Assembly (NCBI GenBank): GCA_020073365.1
Contig: JAIQFL010000006.1
Coordinates: 1 to 64,000, forward strand
DNA length: 64,000 bases
Origin: Terriglobia bacterium
Lineage (GTDB): Bacteria; Acidobacteriota; Terriglobia; Bryobacterales; Bryobacteraceae
Direction: 5' to 3'
Shown one piece after another: positions 45,336-51,370 of this stretch. Below the pieces are notes generated by a model. The model worked only from the letters and a program-made list of their open reading frames with translations. It ran no database searches and had not been told where the DNA came from. Position 1 is the first letter of the stretch, and each line of letters opens with the position of its first letter. A program made the position numbers and the translations under genes.

Positions 45336-45748
45336 CGTTCCGGCGCTTCCCTGGCGTCGCGATAGACTTCTTCCCGGATGATCCGTTCGGTGGCTTCATT
45401 CAGGTACTCGTTGAGCGCGTCCTTGATCTCCAGGTACTCCGGCCACAGCGTCTTTTCAATGAACGATTTGGGAGCCCGCACCAGCACCGTGGTGTAGCGC
45501 TGGCGCTTGTAGCGGTACGGTTCCAGCCCGTAGCGCCGGCAGAGGGCCGAGAACAAGCGCCTCTGCCATTGGTCGGGCAACGAGAACTGCATCTCTATTG
45601 GCTGCTCAGTCCGCAGCATGCCGGCGAGCGCCTGCTTCACCCGCACAATGGCGGCCGCCGCTGCGTTGCGCTCGCCGTCGGTGGTAGCCCCCTCGAAAAG
45701 GGCGGAAATCTTGCGCAGCTTCTCGCGGAGTTCCCGTTCGGTGATCAT
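45332..45748 (-). CDS. DUF2786-like protein
   Basis: A 138-residue protein. The N-terminal helix-rich part (LREKLRKISALFEGATTDGE followed by RNAAAAAIVRVKQAL) resembles DUF2786. The rest (YRYKRQRYTTVLVRAPKSFI, EYLEIKDALNEYLNEATERI) is basic then acidic. DUF2786 often occurs with zinc-binding modules, so pairing with the tiny zinc-ribbon gene at its 3' end looks like a split version of one protein. A phage or plasmid origin is possible. Function unknown. Confidence 0.65.
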   Translation of the reverse strand: MITERELREKLRKISALFEGATTDGERNAAAAAIVRVKQALAGMLRTEQPIEMQFSLPDQWQRRLFSALCRRYGLEPYRYKRQRYTTVLVRAPKSFIEKTLWPEYLEIKDALNEYLNEATERIIREEVYRDAREAPER

Positions 45749-45869
45749 TGGATTCTAATAGGGTATCCAAGGTGAAGCTGGAAGTGAGGCTCGGACACAG
45801 AGGTTACCCCGGTGTGCGCAGGTGAAACCGTGCTGTGCCACGACAGCAAGTCCGGCGCTCTCAGACTGC

Positions 45870-47618
45870 TTAGTCCCCCGCGAGCGCTGTGATCATCTCG
45901 GGAGCTTCCACCGGCGCTGGCGACTTTGCCACCAGTGCTGGTGTTGCGGCCTCTGCCACTGGCGCTGCCGCCTTTGCCGCCGGGGCCGGTGTTGCCGCCT
46001 TTGCCGCTGCCACAGCCTTTGCCGCCGGCGCTGGGGCTGCCGCCTTTGCCACTGCCACCGGTGCTGTCGCCTTTGCCGCCGGCGCTGGCTTTGCCGCCTT
46101 TGCCACTGCCACCGGTGCTGTCGCCTTTGCCGCCGGTGCTGGCGCTGCCGCCTTTGCCTGTGCCTTTCGAGCCCTTCGCGCCGCGGCAGGACGCCGTGCC
46201 GGCTTCTTCACCCCCGCCGCGCGGCAGAGTTCCCGGAAGCTGACCTGGATGAAGTCGCGGAGCTTTTTCACATCCGGAGCCGCATGCGAATCCGCGGTCA
46301 GCCCGAAGAACATCTTTCCGTCATAGCTCTGCACGGCGCAGCCAATCCCCAGCTCATAGCCCGTGGGGACCTGCGGATAAGAGGCAATCATCCGCCTGCC
46401 GACCGAGTAGAGAGGCACCGGCGACCCCGGCACATTGGTGCAGATGATGTTGAAGAGCGGTGACGGGAACATCAACGCGGGGAGGCCGCCCCAAAACAGC
46501 TTCTGCAAGGGGGGCGGGGCAGAGCCCAGCCAGGCGCCGGCAATGGCCACCAACTCGGCGGCCCGGGTGCTCTTCATCGTCTCCATCCTGGCGGTGACGG
46601 CCCGCAGCATTTCCAGCGGATCGGGCACGTCCATGGGCAGCACCACCGGCAGAAACGTGATCCGGTTTCCCAAGGACTCCTGCTGATCGTCCCGCCGCAC
46701 GCTCACCGGGCAGACGACGCGCAGCAGTCGATTCTCCACCGGCTGCCGATGCAGCTTGGCATAGCGCGTGAGGGCGCGGGTCAGCACCGTCAGGAAGACG
46801 TCGTTTACCTTACAGCCTACCGCCTTGCGAATGGCCTGCACATCGGCAAAATCGACTTCGGTCCAGCAGAAGAGCCGGTCCCCGGTACAGGGCTTGTTGC
46901 AAGGTAGCCGCGGGGTGGCGGCGGCCACTTCCGGCAACAGGCTGACGAGTTCCTTGATGCCATTCTGCATGTGGTCGCTCAGGAGGGCCTGCGTGAAATC
47001 GAGAATCCCCTCCTCCGCCGCGATCAGGTTTTCCAGCGAACCGCGGACTGCGCCGGCCAAGGCCTCCGCCAGACCGCGCTCCGGCGCCGCCGCCTTGCGG
47101 GCAGGAACGCGCGGTTTGGGAACGGCATGGGAGCGTTCCGGTGTCGGGTCCAGCATCACTTTCAGGAGCGCCACACCCGCGACGCCGTCGACCAGCGCGT
47201 GGTGGAGCCGCGCAATCAGCGCCCCGCGGCCGCCTTCGAGGCCATCCACCACGTAAATCTCCCACAACGGCTTACGGCGGTCCATCACTCCGCTGAGAAT
47301 GCGGCCGGCCAGCGCCTGCAATTCGGCTTCGCCGCCAGGGGCGTCCAGGCTTACGGGGAAAACGTGGCGGCGGATGTCGAAATACAGATCATCTTCCCAG
47401 GTTGGGTAGCCAATATCGAACGGAGGAGATACCGCGATCTGCATGTAACGAGGGATGAAATGCAGCTTGGAGTCGATGTTGGCGACGAATTCTTCGAACG
47501 GTATGGCTCCGTCAAAAACACAAACGCACGCGACGTTTAAAGGAATCTCCGGGCGTTCGAGGTAGAGGAAGGCAGCGTCTGACGCGGACAGACGGCGGCT
47601 GGGCAATGGTTGTGTCAT
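45870..47618 (-). CDS. Wax ester synthase/diacylglycerol acyltransferase (WS/DGAT)
   Basis: A 582-residue acyltransferase starting MTQPLPSRRLSASDAAFLYL, 1 nt after the stop of a small upstream gene, so translation is probably coupled. The active-site motif HHxxxDG is present as RLHHALVDGVAGVALL. The C-terminal WES acyltransferase part has CKVNDVFLTVLTRALTRY and FNIICTNVPGSPVPLYSVG. It would transfer fatty acyl-CoA to a fatty alcohol or diacylglycerol, making storage or surface lipids. After about residue 475 a Lys/Ala/Pro-rich tail of about 105 residues is added, partly built from a 54-nt tandem repeat. Confidence 0.9.
   Translation of the reverse strand: MTQPLPSRRLSASDAAFLYLERPEIPLNVACVCVFDGAIPFEEFVANIDSKLHFIPRYMQIAVSPPFDIGYPTWEDDLYFDIRRHVFPVSLDAPGGEAELQALAGRILSGVMDRRKPLWEIYVVDGLEGGRGALIARLHHALVDGVAGVALLKVMLDPTPERSHAVPKPRVPARKAAAPERGLAEALAGAVRGSLENLIAAEEGILDFTQALLSDHMQNGIKELVSLLPEVAAATPRLPCNKPCTGDRLFCWTEVDFADVQAIRKAVGCKVNDVFLTVLTRALTRYAKLHRQPVENRLLRVVCPVSVRRDDQQESLGNRITFLPVVLPMDVPDPLEMLRAVTARMETMKSTRAAELVAIAGAWLGSAPPPLQKLFWGGLPALMFPSPLFNIICTNVPGSPVPLYSVGRRMIASYPQVPTGYELGIGCAVQSYDGKMFFGLTADSHAAPDVKKLRDFIQVSFRELCRAAGVKKPARRPAAARRARKAQAKAAAPAPAAKATAPVAVAKAAKPAPAAKATAPVAVAKAAAPAPAAKAVAAAKAATPAPAAKAAAPVAEAATPALVAKSPAPVEAPEMITALAGD
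46021..46128 (-). repeat. 54-nt tandem repeat coding the Ala/Pro/Lys tail of WS/DGAT
   Basis: Two adjacent 54-nt units (46021-46074, 46075-46128) differ at only 3 positions by hand count. Each codes KATAPVAVAKAA.PAPAA (18 residues). More diverged units continue on both sides, from about 45925 to 46165. Confidence 0.85.
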
Positions 47619-47619
47619 A

Positions 47620-47820
47620 TTACAGGCAACTAGCGTGGCATCCCACGGTTTCTTCATCGTCCGCAACGCCTTCGTCGGCGGCCAGATCCTGACGGCTTCC
47701 CCGCTGCCAGAGCTCGAACGCAAGGATGTCCAGTTCCTCCTCAAATCTGGGGCGAGAAACCTCGTCCCCCGAAGAGGCTTCGGCGAGCTCTTCGGCTACC
47801 GGCATCGCTAGTGTTTCCAT
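47620..47820 (-). CDS. Small acidic protein upstream of WS/DGAT
   Basis: A 66-residue acidic protein (ELDILAFELWQRGSRQDLA in the middle), weakly like DUF2934. A strong Shine-Dalgarno, AAGGAGG, lies 6 nt before its ATG, and its TAA is 1 nt from the acyltransferase start, which itself has no visible ribosome site. It could therefore be a leader gene whose translation delivers ribosomes to the acyltransferase. Confidence 0.55.
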   Translation of the reverse strand: METLAMPVAEELAEASSGDEVSRPRFEEELDILAFELWQRGSRQDLAADEGVADDEETVGCHASCL

Positions 47821-47938
47821 GACATGCCTCCTTGAATATTCAGGTTAACAAGATCTTTGACTCTGATTGTAGGTTAAGCGGAATCCCAAGCCCTGTCAAT
47901 GGGGTGTAGCCTTTGGAACCTTTGGAGCGTTTGGTGGC

Positions 47939-47956
47939 GCAGGCGGTTCCGCCTGC
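47939..47956. repeat. Perfect palindrome GCAGGCGG-TT-CCGCCTGC
   Basis: An 8-bp stem with a 2-nt loop, lying 12 nt beyond the stop codon of the torD remnant and upstream of the WS/DGAT operon. It may mark one end of the rearranged torD region. Confidence 0.6.
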
Positions 47957-47967
47957 GGCTGGAACCG

Positions 47968-48240
47968 CTAGTTCGATTCCACTTCCGCCACGAGCGCTTC
48001 CAGGAGACCGGCGTAGCATGCTCCCTCCGCTTTGCGAGCCAGGTTCGCAGGGTGCCGTACTCAGTGTGCTACGTGCCGCTCCAGGAACTCCGCCCGCGCG
48101 CGTTCCATCGACCCGCGGTCGGGGTTGCCGGCGTCAATCGAGTGCTCGATCCCTGCCAGGAATTCCAGTTGCGTGGGCAGGTGATCGGGCGCGGCTTGGG
48201 GGTGGATCTCCAGGCCGAAGTGCTGGTAGAAGAGCTTGCT
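47968..48240 (-). pseudogene. Diverged copy of the torD 3' end
   Basis: The 273 nt here align without gaps to the last 273 nt of torD (49181-49453), about 86% identical by hand count, from SKLFYQHFGLEIHPQAAPDH to VESN-stop. One codon is changed to a stop: TGG (Trp, in HVAHW) reads TGA near 48060-48064. Similarity stops abruptly at 48240; nothing of the torD 5' part is present. The toxin-antitoxin pair lies between this fragment and the intact gene. Confidence 0.88.
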
Positions 48241-48295
48241 CCGGCAGAGCCGACCCCGTGTCCGTCGCGCATAACGATGGTTGGAATTTCGACCA

Positions 48296-48787
48296 TTAAC
48301 CTGACTGGTCGCGGTATTGTCTGCGCACCAAAGCCTCGACCTCGCGAGCCAGGCGGAAGTCCGTGTCCCTGAGCTTCCTAAGCGCCGCATCGAAATCGAG
48401 GAAGCCCCGCAGGCCAGCATCGCGAATCACGCCCAGAAGCCCTGTGATCCGGATGCCTCGACGGTAAGCTTCCGCGCGCCCCTCTCCGTCGTCGATGATC
48501 AGCAGCGATCCAGGTGTCTGCTGAGCCAAAGCGATGGCTTCTCGTTCGCCGGGGTCCAGCAAAGCGAGTCGGGGATCGTCGGGAACCTCGACGGAGCGAA
48601 CTTCGATCCAGTCCGCATTGTTCTCAATCCAGCGACGAAGGAAAGACGGGGCGCCTTGATGGCGCATCTCCGAAGAAACGGTGAGCGGAACCACAATTCG
48701 TCCGTAGAGTTTGATCAACGCGTCCGCCACATCGATCTCGACTGCGTACTGGAGTGGAGACGTGTCGGCTATGACAATCACGGGCAA
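48296..48787 (-). CDS. PIN-like nuclease toxin, DUF3368 family
   Basis: A 163-residue protein of the DUF3368 PIN-like family. It opens VIVIADTSPLQYAVEIDVAD (first catalytic Asp), continues with IVVPLTVSSEM, DPGEREAIALAQQ (acidic Glu) and LLIIDDGEGRAEAYRRGI (DD pair), then ITGLLGVIRDA, the standard family order. It is expected to be an RNase toxin. It overlaps its UPF0175 partner by 10 nt, the classic pairing for these families. Confidence 0.88.
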   Translation of the reverse strand: MPVIVIADTSPLQYAVEIDVADALIKLYGRIVVPLTVSSEMRHQGAPSFLRRWIENNADWIEVRSVEVPDDPRLALLDPGEREAIALAQQTPGSLLIIDDGEGRAEAYRRGIRITGLLGVIRDAGLRGFLDFDAALRKLRDTDFRLAREVEALVRRQYRDQSG

Positions 48788-49062
48788 GCCCGGAGATGCT
48801 CAGCGCTCGCCTGACGGCTGGCCTCGTAGTCACGTTCCAGTTCCTCGGCAGTGTACTCCCGGAACACACCAGCCCGCTTGAGTAGCGCATCCAGATCAAA
48901 GCGGGTCTGCAGTCGCAGGACTTGGCGCACCTGCCAGCCCGTCAGCTTTCCTGAACGGTAGCTGTCGATGGCAAAGGCCTCAAGGACCCGGCGCGCAACA
49001 TCCCCGGAGGCATTCCGAATCTGGTCCGCGATCTCATCCGGCAATTCGATCGTGACTTCCAT
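48778..49062 (-). CDS. UPF0175-family antitoxin
   Basis: A 94-residue protein: EVTIELPDEIADQIRNASG is a ribbon-type start, then VARRVLEAFAIDSYRSGKLT and WQVRQVLRLQTRFDLDALLK, the UPF0175 core. The tail RDYEASRQASAEHL probably wraps the toxin. Upstream gene of the pair, overlapping the DUF3368 toxin by 10 nt. About 118 nt of unique sequence separate it from the torD stop. Confidence 0.88.
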   Translation of the reverse strand: MEVTIELPDEIADQIRNASGDVARRVLEAFAIDSYRSGKLTGWQVRQVLRLQTRFDLDALLKRAGVFREYTAEELERDYEASRQASAEHLRACP

Positions 49063-49180
49063 CGCTAGAAACCCCTGACATCATTGTGAGACCAGGCTCT
49101 GCCTTCTGTCCACTACTCTCCGCAACCCTCCTCGTGAAGATCGCCCTGGCCAACCGGTCCACCAGGACCCATATCATCAT

Positions 49181-49684
49181 TTAGTTCGATTCCACTGCCG
49201 CCGCGAGCGCTTCCAGCAGATCGGCGTAGCATGCCCCGTCGGCTTTACGAGCCAGGTTCGCGGTGTGACGCACCCAGTGTGCCACGTGCCGCGCCAGGAA
49301 CTCCGCCCGCGCGCGTTCCAGCGACTCGCGATCGGGGTTGCCGGCGTCGATGCAGTGGTCGAGCCAAGCCAAAAACTCCAGTTGCGTAAGCAGATGGTCG
49401 GGCGCAGCCTGAGGGTGGATCTCCATGCCGAAGTGCTGGTAGAAGAGCTTGTTCTCCAGCAACACGTCGCCGGCCGGCCGATTCAGCAGCCAGGCGCTCT
49501 CGAGCAGCGGGCAGCGGGGCTGCGGCAGTCCCGCCTCGAACAAGTCGATATAGAGGGCACGCAGTTCCTCCAAGGTGCCGGGAACATCCTCGCCGAGAGC
49601 CCGGAATCGAGCGAGATGGCGTTCGTCGGGGTAAGCCAGCGCGAAGCGGAATACGGCCCAGACGTTCAGCGAGGTCGATACCAT
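49181..49684 (-). CDS. TorD/DmsD-type chaperone for the molybdoenzyme
   Basis: A 167-residue all-helical protein of the TorD/NarJ-like (nitrate reductase delta) family, starting MVSTSLNVWAVFRFALAYPD. The signature region is NKLFYQHFGMEIHPQAAPDH with the downstream helix LERARAEFLARHVAHW. Such chaperones bind the Tat signal and insert the molybdenum cofactor before export. It is the last gene of the molybdoenzyme operon and overlaps the gamma-subunit stop by 19 nt. Its final 273 nt are duplicated at 47968-48240. Confidence 0.88.
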   Translation of the reverse strand: MVSTSLNVWAVFRFALAYPDERHLARFRALGEDVPGTLEELRALYIDLFEAGLPQPRCPLLESAWLLNRPAGDVLLENKLFYQHFGMEIHPQAAPDHLLTQLEFLAWLDHCIDAGNPDRESLERARAEFLARHVAHWVRHTANLARKADGACYADLLEALAAAVESN

Positions 49685-50355
49685 ATGGTGAAGTACTTTC
49701 TGCCGTCGCGGTCCTGTTGGCCGCCATTCCAGACGGCGACGGCGAGTGGTGTCCCTTCGGGCAAGACGGGCAGTAGCAGGGTGACCGTCCACTTACCGTC
49801 CGCATATTGACCTTGCGCCGGGAATGCCTGCCCCGTGCGCCTGGTGGTTTCGCGTCCCGTCGCTTCCATCACGGCGGCGCCGCGGGTGGAGTCCCAGAAG
49901 AAGATGCGAACGGGATGCGCGGCATCGCCCATTTGCAGCGAGGGACTCACATCGCCGGTGAGGGGTTTGGCGGGGATCATCACGGCACACGCGTCGGAGA
50001 AGCGGCCGGTGGCCTCAGACTGCTTCACCAGCGCGTCGCCCTGCCAGGTGCGTTCCGCTTTGGGAATTGCGGAAGTATCGTGCGTCTTGTCGGCCCACTC
50101 GAGCCGGATCGACGTCCCGCCCGCATCGCGCAGTATCTGCAACTGGACCGACGGGATCTCTAGCGCAGCCGGCGCATCCGTGGAATAGAGCGGAGGCGTG
50201 CGGTGCAGGGCCAGCGTCATTGGCGCGGCGGATTTCCACCCAGCGGCGGAAGGATCGGGAGCGCTCTGCGCAAACGCGGCCGAGCAGCAAATCAGAGCAA
50301 TAGCGCGCGCCAGTTGTCGCTGGAGAACTGGGCGTGAGTAAGCGAGGCGTCTCAT
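49666..50355 (-). CDS. Haem-b gamma subunit of a type II DMSO-reductase-family enzyme
   Basis: A 229-residue exported protein of the ethylbenzene-dehydrogenase gamma family (EbdC/DdhC/SerC-like). The leader ARAIALICCSAAFAQSA is a Sec signal. The body is beta-rich (IPSVQLQILRDAGGTSIRLE, GRFSDACAVMIPAKP), ending HPVRIFFWDST and WTVTLLLPVLPEG. The family binds one haem b through Met and Lys, with MIPAKP carrying candidate residues. ATGA overlap with the beta subunit. Its presence separates this enzyme from membrane NarI-type nitrate reductases. Confidence 0.85.
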   Translation of the reverse strand: MRRLAYSRPVLQRQLARAIALICCSAAFAQSAPDPSAAGWKSAAPMTLALHRTPPLYSTDAPAALEIPSVQLQILRDAGGTSIRLEWADKTHDTSAIPKAERTWQGDALVKQSEATGRFSDACAVMIPAKPLTGDVSPSLQMGDAAHPVRIFFWDSTRGAAVMEATGRETTRRTGQAFPAQGQYADGKWTVTLLLPVLPEGTPLAVAVWNGGQQDRDGRKYFTIWYRPR

Positions 50356-51368
50356 GCTTTTCTGGCTCCCTGGATTTGGATCAGGTCCTCGTGCTTCGGG
50401 ATCTGGTAACGGACCTGGTCGTCGCGCCCGATCAGGAGTTGCAGCACATCGCTCGTGCCCCCGTTCTGAGCGTGGCGCAACTCGCCCTCCAGGCGCCGGA
50501 TGACGTCCACCACTTCGTCGCCGAACAGGTACTGCAAGTAGTCCATGGGCATCCGCGGATCGTCGAGCACGCTCTTGCCGTAGCTGCCGGTGCGCGGCGG
50601 GTTGAAGGGCGGCACGTAGAACACATTGGGCTCGGTGCCTTTTTCGGGGAACAGACCCAGCGCCACGCGATACACGTGCACCAGTTTGTGGACGGCGGAA
50701 GCCGGGTCGTCGAGGAAGCCGACGAAGCGCAGGCGGCCTGGACACTGCTTAGCGCAGGCATTGACCTCGCCCTTCTCGATGCGCGGGTAGCAGAAGATGC
50801 ACTTCTGCGCCTTGCCCAGCAGCTCGTTGAAATAGATCTTCTTATACGGACAGGCGCGCATGCAGTAGCGGTAGCCTTCGCAGCGCTCCTGGTCCACCAG
50901 CACGATGCCGTCCTCGGTCCGTTTGTAGATGGCATTGCGCGGGCAGGCGGCCAGGCAGGCCGGGTTGGTGCAGTGGTTGCACAGCCGCGGCAGGTAAAAG
51001 TAGTAGTTCTCCCCCAGCATCAGCGCGCCCACGTCCTCATCCCAGTTCGGCGTATTGCGCACTTCCTCCTGGGGCATAGCCTGCAACCCGCCTTCGAACA
51101 GGCGCTCGGCGTAGTTGTATTCGAACGTCTGCCCGTAGTCCTCTTTCGTGGGAATCTCCGAAGGCCGCAGTTTGCCGTCTTCGAAGCCGCCGCCGATTTT
51201 GTCCCAATTACGCGGGTAGCCTTGCCCGGGGCGGGTCTCGACGTTGTTCCAGTACATGTAGTCCATGCCGTCGCCATCGGTCCACAGCTTCTTGCACGCC
51301 ATGGTACAGGTCTGGCAGCCGAGGCACTTGTTGAGGTCGAGCACCATCGAAATCTGATGTTCCGGCAT
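50352..51368 (-). CDS. 4Fe-4S beta subunit of a type II DMSO-reductase-family enzyme
   Basis: A 338-residue NarH/DdhB-like electron-transfer subunit. Four Cys clusters are visible: CLGCQTCTMACKK, CNHCTNPACLAACP, CEGYRYCMRACPYKK and CIFCYPRIEKGEVNACAKQC, consistent with three or four Fe-S clusters. WNNVETRPGQGYPRNWDKIG is typical of the type II branch. No signal peptide: it is expected to be carried out by the Tat-exported alpha subunit. It lies 2 nt after the alpha stop and overlaps the gamma start by 4 nt. Confidence 0.93.
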   Translation of the reverse strand: MPEHQISMVLDLNKCLGCQTCTMACKKLWTDGDGMDYMYWNNVETRPGQGYPRNWDKIGGGFEDGKLRPSEIPTKEDYGQTFEYNYAERLFEGGLQAMPQEEVRNTPNWDEDVGALMLGENYYFYLPRLCNHCTNPACLAACPRNAIYKRTEDGIVLVDQERCEGYRYCMRACPYKKIYFNELLGKAQKCIFCYPRIEKGEVNACAKQCPGRLRFVGFLDDPASAVHKLVHVYRVALGLFPEKGTEPNVFYVPPFNPPRTGSYGKSVLDDPRMPMDYLQYLFGDEVVDVIRRLEGELRHAQNGGTSDVLQLLIGRDDQVRYQIPKHEDLIQIQGARKA

Positions 51369-51370
51369 GC

